The notes under the pieces were generated by a model. The model searched no databases. It worked only from the letters and a program-made list of their open reading frames with translations, and was not told the origin of the DNA. The position numbers and the translations under genes were made by a program. A DNA stretch of 64,000 bases from Candidatus Nanopelagicales bacterium. Lineage in GTDB: Bacteria > Actinomycetota > Actinomycetes > S36-B12. Shown here piece after piece: positions 18,265-27,225 of the stretch; the stretch's first letter is position 1, and every line of letters starts with the position of its first letter. The DNA lies in NCBI GenBank assembly GCA_018402075.1, contig JAGYJP010000005.1, positions 1 through 64,000 on the forward strand, given 5' to 3'.

Positions 18265-18282
18265 CAGCCCTAGAAAGGGCTG
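18265..18282. repeat. hairpin in the divergent intergenic region before wzm
   Basis: CAGCCC (18265-18270), loop TAGAAA, GGGCTG (18277-18282): a perfect 6 bp stem between the Ig-like gene and wzm, just upstream of the TACCAT box. It could be an operator half-site arrangement; no T tract. Confidence 0.35.
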
Positions 18283-18287
18283 GTCGT

Positions 18288-18293
18288 TACCAT
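18288..18293 (+). promoter_or_regulatory. -10 box TACCAT upstream of the wzm leader ORF
   Basis: TACCAT lies exactly 6 bases before ATG 18300, the same geometry as the other leaderless starts in the window, implying transcription of the exporter operon begins at 18300. Confidence 0.5.
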
Positions 18294-18299
18294 GAACCC

Positions 18300-18374
18300 A
18301 TGCAGATCAGCGGGTTGCCGGAATCCCTCAGGGGATTGGGCGCCTACCAGCAGGCAGCAGGATCTGCGTGCTAG
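18300..18374 (+). CDS. 24-codon leader ORF overlapping the start of wzm
   Basis: ATG 18300 opens a 24-codon frame (MQISGLPESLRGLG, then AYQQAAGSAC) that ends at TAG 18372-18374, four bases into wzm. The TACCAT box six bases upstream supports real initiation here. It may be a leader peptide coupling translation into wzm. Alternatively one base is wrong and this is the true N-terminus of Wzm, since relatives usually have 15-20 residues before the first amphipathic segment. Confidence 0.4.
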   Translation: MQISGLPESLRGLGAYQQAAGSAC

Positions 18375-19168
18375 CCGATCTCTACCAGCGTCGGGCACTG
18401 ATCTGGGCGTTTGCCCATCGAGACTTTGCCACCCGCTACCGCTCTAGTGTGTTGGGGTGGGCGTGGTCGCTGCTGCAGCCGCTGGCCACCCTGCTGGTGT
18501 TCGCCGTGGTGTTCAGCGTGGTGTTCCGGATCCAACCGCCGCCGTTGGGTTCTGATCCTGACAAAGGCAGTTACGCAGCGTTCCTCTTCACCGGTTTGGT
18601 GACCTGGAACATGTTCAACTCGATCATTGTGCTGTCCATGTCGCAGTTGAAATCCAATGGCGAGTTGTTGCGCAAGGTGCAGTTCCCGGGGTGGGCACCG
18701 GTGCTGGGTGCGTCAATTGTTCAGCTTGTGCAGGTTGCGCTGGAGCTCATTGTGCTGATCCTCATGCTGTTGTTCTTGCTCAATGTGGGCTGGACCTGGA
18801 TTTTAGCCATTCCCATTTTGGTGGCCATGGCCTTCTTTGCCCAAGGAATTGGTTTGATGCTGTCTATTCTCAATGCCCGTTTTGGCGACGTTCAATACAT
18901 TGTTGTGGTGATTCTCGGTGCGTTGTATTTCCTCACACCGGTTATTTACCCCATGAGCATGGTGGAAGCCACCGCTTCCAACCTGGTTATTTTCATTGAA
19001 GCAAATCCGGTCACCTGGTTTGTTGAAGCGATGCATGATGTCATGTATTCCCTGCAGGCTCCCACCTGGTGGGTCATTCCCGGGCTTCTCGTTGTGGGAT
19101 TCGCCACGTTCGTGATCGGGCTCGCTGTGTTTAATCGCAGTAGCGAAGATATTGGAGAGTTGTTGTGA
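18368..19168 (+). CDS. wzm: ABC-2 type polysaccharide export permease
   Basis: Inner-membrane permease of 266 residues for lipid-linked glycan export. Visible: the cytoplasmic amphipathic start LADLYQRRALIWAFAHRDFATRYRS followed by VLGWAWSLLQPL, the classic Wzm/ABC2 entry, then six hydrophobic segments and the VQYIVVVILGALYFLTPVIYP region. It ends FNRSSEDIGELL, overlapping wzt by GTGA. The annotated start GTG 18368 has no Shine-Dalgarno or promoter box; it is reached from the leader ORF by overlap. It would pair with Wzt as a homodimeric pore. Confidence 0.9.
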   Translation: MLADLYQRRALIWAFAHRDFATRYRSSVLGWAWSLLQPLATLLVFAVVFSVVFRIQPPPLGSDPDKGSYAAFLFTGLVTWNMFNSIIVLSMSQLKSNGELLRKVQFPGWAPVLGASIVQLVQVALELIVLILMLLFLLNVGWTWILAIPILVAMAFFAQGIGLMLSILNARFGDVQYIVVVILGALYFLTPVIYPMSMVEATASNLVIFIEANPVTWFVEAMHDVMYSLQAPTWWVIPGLLVVGFATFVIGLAVFNRSSEDIGELL

Positions 19169-20388
19169 CCGATATCGCCGTGAGCATGGATCATGTGAGT
19201 AAGCGATTCATTCGCCACGTGGACAGACGAAATAGCTTGAAGGAACGCATTATCCGGGGTCGGGCGAGAACTTCGGAAGACTTTTGGGCGGTCAAAGATG
19301 TCAGTATTCAGATCCCCAAAGGCAGCGTTTACGGCTTGATCGGCCATAACGGTTCCGGGAAATCAACATTGCTCAAGCTCATGTCTGGCATTTATCGCCC
19401 CACCGAAGGAAAAATTCACACTGAGGGTCGCTTGGCCGCACTTATTGAGTTAGGTGCAGGTTTTCATCCGGATATGACCGGGTTGGAAAATATTCGCCTC
19501 AATGGGTCCATCCTTGGACTATCCCGCAAGGAAATTGACGATTCCACCCAGGACATTATTGATTTCAGTGGGTTACGGGAGTTCATTAATGATCCGGTCA
19601 AGCATTACTCCAGTGGAATGTATGTCCGTCTGGGATTCAGTGTTGCCGTCCACATGAAGCCCGACATTCTGGTGGTGGATGAAGTACTGGCAGTAGGCGA
19701 CGAAGAATTCCAACGCCGCTGCGAAGATCACCTGTACTCACTTCGGCGTGCAGGAAAAACAATTGTTGTGGTGAGCCACGGCATGGGTCAGCTCGAGGGG
19801 CTCTGTGACGAAATCAGTTGGCTGGAACACGGTCAAGTCCAAGAAACTGGGCCGGCCACCAAGGTGATTCGCTCCTATCTCGAGCGAGTGAATAACCAGG
19901 AGTCAATTCGCAATGCTGAGATTGCATCACTTCGTGGCGACGATCCCACCAGCATGCGGGCGGGAAGTGGGCAAATCCGTACGCGATCCATTGCGCTCAT
20001 GAGTGCGAATAACACACCACTCGATCACGCCGAGACTGGAACAACAACCCGCTTCACGGTGAAATTGCACGCCCAAGAAAACATTCTCGGACCCAATGTG
20101 CGCCTCGCAATTCAAAGTGAGGGTGGTGCACTTGTCACCATGCTGAACAATCACCGTCTAGGAATTGATCTGGGTCATGTTGAGGGTGATTTCACGGTGC
20201 TCGTGGACCTGCTCAACACCCCGCTGCTCCCCGGTCGCTATCGAATTCACATCGATGTCTTTGATCACACGGGTGCGAAACTATTGGACAACTGGAGTGA
20301 CGCACTTGAATTCCCTGTGCGCAGCCAACGCGGTGAGATCGGTCAAGGATTTGTTGAGTTACCCGCTAACTTCACTTTGGAATCCTGA
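19165..20388 (+). CDS. wzt: ABC transporter ATPase with C-terminal glycan-binding domain
   Basis: Protein of 407 residues. Residues 1-240 are the ATPase: Walker A GHNGSGKST near 60-68, signature HYSSGMYVRLGFS near 146-158, Walker B DILVVDEVLAVGDEEF near 167, and switch VSHG. Residues about 265-400 form an extra beta domain (GSGQIRTRSIALMSANN, VRLAIQSEGG, LLPGRYRIHIDVFD) matching the Wzt C-terminal carbohydrate-binding domain. In studied systems this domain recognises the modified end of a finished chain before export, so a chain-terminating modification is expected here; several methyltransferases in the locus are candidates. Confidence 0.93.
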   Translation: MTDIAVSMDHVSKRFIRHVDRRNSLKERIIRGRARTSEDFWAVKDVSIQIPKGSVYGLIGHNGSGKSTLLKLMSGIYRPTEGKIHTEGRLAALIELGAGFHPDMTGLENIRLNGSILGLSRKEIDDSTQDIIDFSGLREFINDPVKHYSSGMYVRLGFSVAVHMKPDILVVDEVLAVGDEEFQRRCEDHLYSLRRAGKTIVVVSHGMGQLEGLCDEISWLEHGQVQETGPATKVIRSYLERVNNQESIRNAEIASLRGDDPTSMRAGSGQIRTRSIALMSANNTPLDHAETGTTTRFTVKLHAQENILGPNVRLAIQSEGGALVTMLNNHRLGIDLGHVEGDFTVLVDLLNTPLLPGRYRIHIDVFDHTGAKLLDNWSDALEFPVRSQRGEIGQGFVELPANFTLES

Positions 20389-20399
20389 ACACGTCCGCA

Positions 20400-22121
20400 A
20401 TGAGCAATCCAACTCTCCACCAAAAACTGCGCTGGCACGCAGGCCGTAGTAAGCGGTGGCTCAAGCGGCGGGCTTATGAACGGTCTGTGGGCAAGGAGTA
20501 TCGGGAATGGCTGGCGCGCTCTGGCACGGCAACACCACAATCTGTGGACAACACAAACCCCATTGCCGTAATTGTCCCGGTATATAACCCACCCCTTGAT
20601 TTTCTGCGCGAATGCCTTGACTCGGTGACTAATCAGAGTGCCCGTAATTGGCAACTGATTGTCAGTGACGACGGCTCCACCGAACCCGAAGTCGTTAACT
20701 ACCTCAACGAATTTACCGAAAAAAACCAACAGGATCAACGGATAATTGTGATTCGCGGTGAGAACGGCGGCATCTCGGCGGCACAGAATCGAGGCCTCGA
20801 GTGTGTTACCACCGAGTACTTTGGTTGGCTGGATCACGATGACCGCTTGAACCCCATCTGCTTTGAGGTGTTCTCGGAAAACATTGACGTCAATCCCGGT
20901 GTGCAGGTCATGTATTCAGATGAAGACAAAATCGACACAAAGGGCAAACACTTTGAGTTGTACTGCAAACCGGATTTCTCCCCAGAACTGCTGCTCACCC
21001 AAATGTATTTATGCCACTTCACTGTTTTCAACACCGAACTCGTCAGAAAAGAAGGTGGGTTCCGCAGCGGGATGGATGGAGCACAGGATTTTGATCTGGC
21101 TTTGCGTTTGCTCCCACACTTGACCACCGTGGTGCATATTCCACTTCCTCTGTATCACTGGCGCTCGTGGAGCGAGAGCACCGCACAAAGTATTGATGCC
21201 AAGCCCTGGGCACAACAGGCAGGTGCTCGTGCCCAGCAGGACTACATTGACCGTGAATTCGGCGGCGGTCAGGTCACACCGTCTGCTGTGAAGGGTTTGA
21301 ACGAGGTTCACCCCCGAATTTCCAACCCAGCGAAAGTTTCGGTCATCATTCCCACGATCGGTACCGCCGACAAAAAAACCGGCGTTCCCATGGTCAACCA
21401 CGCAATTGCCACCCTTCGATCCAAAGAGACTGTCACGGAATTCGAGGTTGTGGTTGTGACCACGGGTGAGTTACCACCAATACCAGGAGCAGATAAACAA
21501 ATTGTGTATCGCACCGAGAATTTCAATTTCGCGGAAGCGATCAACCTCGGACGGACAGCGGCCACGGGGCAATATCTGCTCATTCTTAACGATGACACAA
21601 CGGCAGCCGGTGATCTCCCCATCACGAGGTTGCTCGAAGTTGGCCAGAATCCCAATGTGGGGATCACGGGAGCGAAACTCAGCTACCCGGACGGTCGTTT
21701 GCAGCATGTGGGCATGGTCATGCTTCCCAGTGGACCCACCCACCCGTGGATCTCTAAGAGCGCAAATGAATACGGCTACTTTGGTGCCACTCTGACCCCA
21801 CGGAACTACTCCGCTGTCACGGCTGCTGCTTTTTTGGTCAGAACCACCCTTTTTGATCAGCTACAGGGCTTTGACACCGTCTTTGCCAGGGACTTCAACG
21901 ACGTCGATTTCTGCCTGCGAATGCGCGATTCCGGCTACCGGGTTGCCTGGACCCCGTATTGCCATTTCACCCATCACGAGGGCGCATCCATTATTCGGCG
22001 CAAATCAGACCCGAAGGAACTCGCAATTTTCCAGGAACGGTGGGCAAAGAAGTACGCTGTGGATCCGTACTATTCCCCAGCATTGAAACCTGATCTTGAT
22101 CGCATGTATGAAGCCCGCTAA
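20400..22121 (+). CDS. family 2 glycosyltransferase, two GT-A regions
   Basis: Protein of 573 residues, about twice the usual GT2 length. The first region has IAVIVPVYNPPLDFLRECLDSV, LIVSDDGSTEP and YFGWLDHDDRLNP with its DxD, then the LYHWRSW acceptor segment. The second region resumes at KVSVIIPTIGT, with YLLILNDDTTAAGD as its metal-binding stretch and GFDTVFARDFNDVDFCLRM near the end. Such tandem GT2 proteins often act on polysaccharides or surface proteins. It starts 11 bases after the wzt stop and probably belongs to the exporter operon. Confidence 0.83.
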   Translation: MSNPTLHQKLRWHAGRSKRWLKRRAYERSVGKEYREWLARSGTATPQSVDNTNPIAVIVPVYNPPLDFLRECLDSVTNQSARNWQLIVSDDGSTEPEVVNYLNEFTEKNQQDQRIIVIRGENGGISAAQNRGLECVTTEYFGWLDHDDRLNPICFEVFSENIDVNPGVQVMYSDEDKIDTKGKHFELYCKPDFSPELLLTQMYLCHFTVFNTELVRKEGGFRSGMDGAQDFDLALRLLPHLTTVVHIPLPLYHWRSWSESTAQSIDAKPWAQQAGARAQQDYIDREFGGGQVTPSAVKGLNEVHPRISNPAKVSVIIPTIGTADKKTGVPMVNHAIATLRSKETVTEFEVVVVTTGELPPIPGADKQIVYRTENFNFAEAINLGRTAATGQYLLILNDDTTAAGDLPITRLLEVGQNPNVGITGAKLSYPDGRLQHVGMVMLPSGPTHPWISKSANEYGYFGATLTPRNYSAVTAAAFLVRTTLFDQLQGFDTVFARDFNDVDFCLRMRDSGYRVAWTPYCHFTHHEGASIIRRKSDPKELAIFQERWAKKYAVDPYYSPALKPDLDRMYEAR

Positions 22122-22142
22122 CCAGCAAACTACGGAGTGCGC

Positions 22143-23822
22143 ATGAAACCCATTAAGACCCGCGGTGGGCGCGTGCTGACGGCCGTGGGAAACCTGCCAT
22201 TGCTTACCATGGACAGAGTGGAGGAAATCTCACAGATTTTTGACGCGGATCCACGTATCGCAACAGTGTCTTTGGTGGGCAGTTCCACGAACTCGGGAAT
22301 AGTGGTCAGACAGTCTGCCCCAGCAGGTGTTGTGACAGTATTTGCACTCGACTTCACCGACCTGGTGGGTGAGATCGATCCAGAGGATCCCGTTTCCATA
22401 GATGTGTGGGTGCAGTCGGCAACAGATCGCGGGCTTCGTCACAACTGGTTATTGTCCAATCACCGCGATGTTTTGAGCGCTGATGAAATTGCTGTCTCAG
22501 AGGTCGATCAATACGAGTTACATGATCCCAGTGGAGCGGCAGCGCACTACATGAGCCGCAGGACAACTCAACCCAATGCACTCACCGTGACCATTGACGT
22601 CACCTGGTTGGGTCCGCATGAAACCGGTGCACAGGTTCTCACCACAGCCGCGATTACGGCCCTTGCCAATCAGCCGAATATTGCATCCATCACTCTCACT
22701 GGTCTTGCCGAACTACCCACGTACGCCGTTCACGTCACCGAAAATCCCAAAGTAACCCTGCAACCACTTGATGCTGAACCCGAACAGGCAGACATTGTGT
22801 GGTACCCCAATCAGATCGATCAGCGGAGCAATATTGCGCAAGCTCGCCAATTGGGCCGAAGGGTCGTCACCACCTACCTGGATCTGATCGCCTACGACAT
22901 TCCTCGCTACCACGGTTCCACCGAAGCATGGTTGGCCTACCGATCCTTGCAACGCAAAATCGCATTGAGTGTTGACGGAATTACCACCATCAGTGTGGAT
23001 GTTGCTCGTCAACTCCTTGCCGAAGTCCCACGACTATCCGCCAAACGTGTGCAACCACTGCCCCTTGGTCTTGATCACGTCTCTCGTGAGCAAGTGCCCG
23101 TGCAACCGGATGCGGATCTTGCTGAAATCAAGCAGTCACTCACCACCAAGCCATTCATTGTGGTCCTCGGCAATGATTTCCAACATAAAAATCGCGACTT
23201 TGCCATTGCCGTGTGGGAGAAGGTTCTTGAGTCGGGAACCCCGTGTGATCTGGTGCTCGTGGGTTTGCATGTGAAAAGCAGTAGTTCGCGCGAACGCGAG
23301 GTTGAGTTGATTCGTAGGCATGTGGATCTGCGTGGTTCGGTGTACACAGCCGAACATGTGAGTAGTGCCAGTCGCGCATGGCTGCTCTCCAAAGCAGCGG
23401 TTGCCCTGTACCCGTCCAGTGCTGAAGGTTTCGGTTTCGTACCGTATGAAGCAGCAGCCATGGGTACTCCTGCGACATTCACTCACTTCGGTCCACTCGC
23501 TGAGATTGCGCAACTGAATGACATTCCCACCAATTGGAATATTGAGGCTTATGCCAACGACATTATTTTGCTGCTCACTGACCAAAACGCCAGTGACAAG
23601 CGGGTAAGTGACTTACACAAAGCAATCACCGAACACACCTGGAATGGATTCGCTGAAGGTTTGGCTGAATTCTTCACTCAGATCGTTCAACTGCCACCAA
23701 TTCTCACGAGCACTGTTGCGGATGGCGGCAAGGACACAGCAGCTCTCGCCGCGGTTCTTTCTAGTAAATCATGGCGTGCTTTAGAAAAAGCTCGCAATTT
23801 AAAATCAAAAATTAAGCGCTAG
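22143..23822 (+). CDS. family 4 glycosyltransferase
   Basis: GT-B protein of 559 residues. The first 230 residues are poorly conserved and may be an acceptor domain; from residue 230 on, [16 protein letters not shown] and [14 protein letters not shown] lead into the donor domain [22 protein letters not shown]. The nucleotide-sugar site is [27 protein letters not shown] chose ATG 22143 over the GTG six bases upstream because GGAG at 22134-22137 is correctly placed for it. The end shares the tetramer CTAG with the convergent rmlA stop. Confidence 0.82.
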   Translation: MKPIKTRGGRVLTAVGNLPLLTMDRVEEISQIFDADPRIATVSLVGSSTNSGIVVRQSAPAGVVTVFALDFTDLVGEIDPEDPVSIDVWVQSATDRGLRHNWLLSNHRDVLSADEIAVSEVDQYELHDPSGAAAHYMSRRTTQPNALTVTIDVTWLGPHETGAQVLTTAAITALANQPNIASITLTGLAELPTYAVHVTENPKVTLQPLDAEPEQADIVWYPNQIDQRSNIAQARQLGRRVVTTYLDLIAYDIPRYHGSTEAWLAYRSLQRKIALSVDGITTISVDVARQLLAEVPRLSAKRVQPLPLGLDHVSREQVPVQPDADLAEIKQSLTTKPFIVVLGNDFQHKNRDFAIAVWEKVLESGTPCDLVLVGLHVKSSSSREREVELIRRHVDLRGSVYTAEHVSSASRAWLLSKAAVALYPSSAEGFGFVPYEAAAMGTPATFTHFGPLAEIAQLNDIPTNWNIEAYANDIILLLTDQNASDKRVSDLHKAITEHTWNGFAEGLAEFFTQIVQLPPILTSTVADGGKDTAALAAVLSSKSWRALEKARNLKSKIKR

Positions 23823-24682
23823 TTCTTCACGAGGCGAACGAGGTATTCCCCGTATCCACTCTTCATGAGATCTTCTGCCAGTGACAGCAATTGTGAATCG
23901 GTGATCCACCTATTGCGCCAAGCAATTTCCTCCACGCAACCGACCTTTGTGCCCGTGCGGTCTTCCATCACGCGAACAAATTCACCGGCATCCTGCAAGG
24001 AACGGAAGGTTCCTGTGTCCAGCCATGCGGTCCCACGTTCCAGAACAGTCACTGTCAGTGCACCTTGCTGGAGGTAATGGTCATTGACAGCGGTGATTTC
24101 CAACTCACCGCGTGTCGAGGGTGCAATTGATTTGGCAACTCCCACAACACTGGAGTCATAGAAATACAACCCAGGAACAGCAAAGTCACTTTTGGGTTGA
24201 GTGGGTTTCTCTTCAATGGAAAGAGCAACTCCATTTTCGTCGAATTCAACAACGCCGTATTCCGAGGGGTTCGCGACTTGGTAGGCGAAGACGTGCCCGC
24301 CAGCAACCGACGTTAATTCACCAAGCTTGCGACCAAGGGATGGACCATAAAAAAGATTGTCTCCAAGGACAAGTGCTGCGCTATCGCCATCAAGGAAAGA
24401 TTCCGCAATTAAGAACGCTTGTGCCAAACCCTCAGGCTTGGGTTGTACGGCATAAGCAAGACTCATGCCCCATTGGGATCCATCGCCCAATAAACGTGAA
24501 AACGATTCCGAATCCTCGGGAGTGGTGATGATTAAAACTTCACGCAGACCAGCGGCCATCAGGGTGGCGAGGGGGTAGTGGATCATGGGCTTGTCGTATA
24601 CCGGCAATAGCTGTTTGCTCACGCCTTTGGTAATTGGCCAGAGCCTGCTCCCAGTTCCTCCGGCAAGAATGATCCCTTTCAT
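23819..24682 (-). CDS. rmlA: glucose-1-phosphate thymidylyltransferase
   Basis: Cytosolic nucleotidyltransferase of 287 residues that makes dTDP-glucose from dTTP and glucose-1-phosphate. Visible: N-terminal [20 protein letters not shown] with the catalytic Arg and Lys, [21 protein letters not shown] with the metal-binding Asp, [16 protein letters not shown], and [12 protein letters not shown]. Length and motifs match the short RmlA class. Leaderless start ATG 24682 with TAATCT six bases upstream. It supplies the pathway in which RmlC acts; the dehydratase and reductase genes must lie elsewhere. Confidence 0.95.
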   Translation of the reverse strand: MKGIILAGGTGSRLWPITKGVSKQLLPVYDKPMIHYPLATLMAAGLREVLIITTPEDSESFSRLLGDGSQWGMSLAYAVQPKPEGLAQAFLIAESFLDGDSAALVLGDNLFYGPSLGRKLGELTSVAGGHVFAYQVANPSEYGVVEFDENGVALSIEEKPTQPKSDFAVPGLYFYDSSVVGVAKSIAPSTRGELEITAVNDHYLQQGALTVTVLERGTAWLDTGTFRSLQDAGEFVRVMEDRTGTKVGCVEEIAWRNRWITDSQLLSLAEDLMKSGYGEYLVRLVKN

Positions 24683-24688
24683 GCCCCG

Positions 24689-24694
24689 AGATTA
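24689..24694 (-). promoter_or_regulatory. -10 box TAATCT, leaderless promoter for rmlA
   Basis: On the minus strand TAATCT is followed by CGGGGC and ATG 24682. This is the hexamer closest to the TATAAT consensus among the minus-strand sites. Confidence 0.6.
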
Positions 24695-24816
24695 GTCTGT
24701 GGCTTCCCCTCACTGTGAAACACTCGGAAAACCAGCGGTCGAGTGGCGGGCAAGCCTGACAGACTCTGAGGAGTCCTGAGTCGTGCGACCAACAAAAATC
24801 TCAGTGTCTACGAGGC

Positions 24817-24822
24817 TATAGT
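24817..24822 (+). promoter_or_regulatory. -10 box TATAGT before the metallo-beta-lactamase-fold gene
   Basis: TATAGT lies 7 bases before GTG 24830. No Shine-Dalgarno is visible, so a leaderless start is likely. Confidence 0.55.
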
Positions 24823-24829
24823 TAGTTAC

Positions 24830-26179
24830 GTGAAGGTTACGTATTACACCAATGCATGCGTAAGAATTAGTAGTTCCGAAGGTGCGAATATCTTGTGCGA
24901 TCCTTGGGTAAATGGCGGGGCCTTTTTGGGGAGTTGGTTTCATTGGCCACCAATAACTAATGATCTCGAAAATCAACTGATCGATGCCCCGTGTGACGGC
25001 ATCTATATTTCACATCTGCACCCCGATCATTACGATCCAAAGTTCATCGCGAAATTTTCGCGAGCAAGACCAGAAGTGCCCATCTACATTGCTGAGTTCG
25101 GCCACCCCTGGTTAAAGAGATCAATCAAGGCAGTCGTTGGAAACATGACGGAAGTCGTGGAACTCCCAACATTGCATGAAGTGCAAGTGGCACCAGGACT
25201 TACGTTGAGTATCTTTGCTGCGGATACATGCAACCCGAGGGTTTGTGGCGTCAGTGTTCCGTGCCAACCGGATTCAGATTTGAGAGGAATTGATTCGATC
25301 GGTGTCTTTCGCGCTGACGGTCTAATAGTTGTAAACGCTAATGATGCTATGGGCGTTCAGCTCATTCCTCGTATCGCCGCAAATATTGGACAAGCTGATC
25401 TTTTAATGGGTCACTATGGTGGGGCAAGCCCTTTCCCGCAATGTTTCCCCGGTGTCAAAGACAAGCGAGCTGCGGCTGACAAAGTTATGGACACGGCATG
25501 CAACATGTTGATATCAGCTGCTAACGCCCTCGATGTCAAGTACGTGATGCCTTTTGCCGGACAGTACGTTCTAGGTGGACGATTAAGCCATTTGAATCCC
25601 GAAAGAGCAACGCTACCCTTGGATGAAGCGGTTGAATACTTAAGGAAGTTAACTTCCAAGGAAGTTATATCTGTCATGCCGGGGGGTGAAATTAATTTAT
25701 CGACGGGCTTTAAAAGCACTGACTATCAAGAGCCCTCTGGAGATGTATATCAGGCTTACATGGTGAAGATCTCGAAAATAAGTTTCGCATACGAAGATGT
25801 TGTTGCTAAGTCGTGGAGTGATATTTCGAATGATCTTATCAATGCGGCTCAATCGGTTGTGGAAAGAAGTTTTCGAGCTCGAATTGCGATCCCAAACAGT
25901 TTTGTTATTGGAGATGGAACTGACTGGGTAACTATTAATCTAGATCCCAACCACGTAGATACATCAGCTGAATTTGGCGTGAAACCTCGATTCGAAAACG
26001 TGACCACCATCACGGTGCCTCATGAATTGCTCAGGAGATTATCAACCCGAAAAAAGGATTACAAGGGATTTACACCAATGCATTGGAATCAAGCAGATGT
26101 TGGCTCTCATTTTATTTGGGATCGCGTTGGTGAATTTGATTTGGCATCACATAGCTTATTGAACTTTTATGGTGTATAG
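24830..26179 (+). CDS. metallo-beta-lactamase-fold hydrolase/oxygenase, CMAH/UlaG-like
   Basis: Protein of 449 residues. The metal site is HLHPDHYD, with H62, H64, D66 and H67. Further on, VVNANDAMG and LLMGHYGGASPFPQCFP resemble the region of CMP-N-acetylneuraminate hydroxylases and UlaG-type enzymes where the third ligand group and substrate loop lie. The C-terminal 140 residues form a separate domain ending GVGEFD-like. No Rieske domain is present. Base composition is visibly more AT-rich than rmlA or gmd on either side, so recent acquisition is likely. It could modify a nucleotide-activated nonulosonic acid, but the Pse genes are 25 kb away; substrate unknown. Confidence 0.65.
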   Translation: MKVTYYTNACVRISSSEGANILCDPWVNGGAFLGSWFHWPPITNDLENQLIDAPCDGIYISHLHPDHYDPKFIAKFSRARPEVPIYIAEFGHPWLKRSIKAVVGNMTEVVELPTLHEVQVAPGLTLSIFAADTCNPRVCGVSVPCQPDSDLRGIDSIGVFRADGLIVVNANDAMGVQLIPRIAANIGQADLLMGHYGGASPFPQCFPGVKDKRAAADKVMDTACNMLISAANALDVKYVMPFAGQYVLGGRLSHLNPERATLPLDEAVEYLRKLTSKEVISVMPGGEINLSTGFKSTDYQEPSGDVYQAYMVKISKISFAYEDVVAKSWSDISNDLINAAQSVVERSFRARIAIPNSFVIGDGTDWVTINLDPNHVDTSAEFGVKPRFENVTTITVPHELLRRLSTRKKDYKGFTPMHWNQADVGSHFIWDRVGEFDLASHSLLNFYGV

Positions 26180-26247
26180 GAAAGTACGCCAGCGTCCATT
26201 AATTGGTCTCATGAGGATCAGTTGGTCACCTGTAGACACAATAGGAG

Positions 26248-27135
26248 TTAATTTCTCTTTCTCCGCAAACCATTCCAACTGCCTTTGAGTTTTTCTAATC
26301 GGTTAGTTTCAACCGTTACCCCGAGAACAGCGTTCATGCCGACTCTGCGCAAGGTTCGAAATGCGTGCTTGGGTGATTGACGGAACTCTGCTGGCGCTAG
26401 GCGCAGCCTGTTGCGCATCATGGTCGCTCGACGCTCTCCACTGTGACCCGTTGCCAAAACGGTCTTGCCAAGAATCTGAACCGGACGCGATGCACCCAGA
26501 TTGTGATCCACAACAAGCTCAGGTGCCAGGGCAATCCGGTATCCCTGCTCCCGCAGACGCAAGCAAGCGGCGGCATCTACCGCATCGATTCCTAAACTCT
26601 CATCAAATCCGCCAACAGCATTCATGGCTGACACCGACCACAGCGTTCCCGATTGAATTACTTCTTCGGTGCATGAGATCTCGCCACGCCCTGTGATGAT
26701 CCGGGTGATTGGGTAGTGCAGTTGTCCACCGTTATCCATTACCTGACCTGCGCCCACCGCACCAATTCGAATTTCCTCGCTCCAGAGTGAAGTCCACGAT
26801 TCCGCAAAATCGACAATCTCCGCAATGTAACCGGGGTCAATCTGTGAGTCCTGATCGAAGGTGAGTAACCATGTCGCACCCACCTCTGTTGCATAAGCCA
26901 GCCCAACATTCAGGCTTCGGGCGATTCCACGGTTGTGATGATGCCGAACAACCCGGACTCCGTCCAGCTCACCAAGTTGCCTGAGGATTGGGTCAGCGGT
27001 GACCGGAGAAGAATCGTCGGACACCAGTACGGGTGTTCCGCCTGCTGTGATACTGCGTGCGAGTTCGTAGGTGGCAACACCGGGCGAGTAGGTGGCAATG
27101 AGTGCCACTACGGAAAGGTCATGGGCCGCCGGCAC
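26248..27135 (-). CDS. rhamnosyltransferase-like family 2 glycosyltransferase
   Basis: GT-A enzyme of 295 residues. N-terminal VVALIATYSPGVATYELARSI, nucleotide site VLVSDDSSPV, HNRGIARSLNVGLAYATE, and the metal motif TFDQDSQIDPGY match the group often annotated as rhamnosyltransferases (RfbF/WbbL-like). The acceptor half has GTLWSVSAMNAVGGFDESLGIDAVDA. A short basic tail follows. The start GTG 27135 is supported by TATGCT six bases upstream. It may use the dTDP-sugar made through RmlA and RmlC. Confidence 0.82.
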   Translation of the reverse strand: MPAAHDLSVVALIATYSPGVATYELARSITAGGTPVLVSDDSSPVTADPILRQLGELDGVRVVRHHHNRGIARSLNVGLAYATEVGATWLLTFDQDSQIDPGYIAEIVDFAESWTSLWSEEIRIGAVGAGQVMDNGGQLHYPITRIITGRGEISCTEEVIQSGTLWSVSAMNAVGGFDESLGIDAVDAAACLRLREQGYRIALAPELVVDHNLGASRPVQILGKTVLATGHSGERRATMMRNRLRLAPAEFRQSPKHAFRTLRRVGMNAVLGVTVETNRLEKLKGSWNGLRRKRN

Positions 27136-27141
27136 GGTTTC

Positions 27142-27147
27142 AGCATA
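27142..27147 (-). promoter_or_regulatory. -10 box TATGCT, leaderless promoter for the GT2 gene
   Basis: On the minus strand TATGCT lies 6 bases before GTG 27135, in the divergent gap facing gmd. Confidence 0.55.
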
Positions 27148-27225
27148 TCCCCGCAGGAGAAGCGGGACGGCGGTCGTGGGGCGATAAGGTTGGACGAATA
27201 GTTTTTATGGGGCCAGGAGGCAAAT

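Noticed and set aside
24762..24775. GACTC-TGAG-GAGTC inverted repeat between rmlA and the metallo-beta-lactamase-fold gene as an operator
   Set aside because: Only 5 bp arms; such repeats are expected by chance in 64 kb.
26180..26247. Bidirectional terminator between convergent genes
   Set aside because: Contains the palindrome CTCATGAG but no stem of useful length with a T tract.
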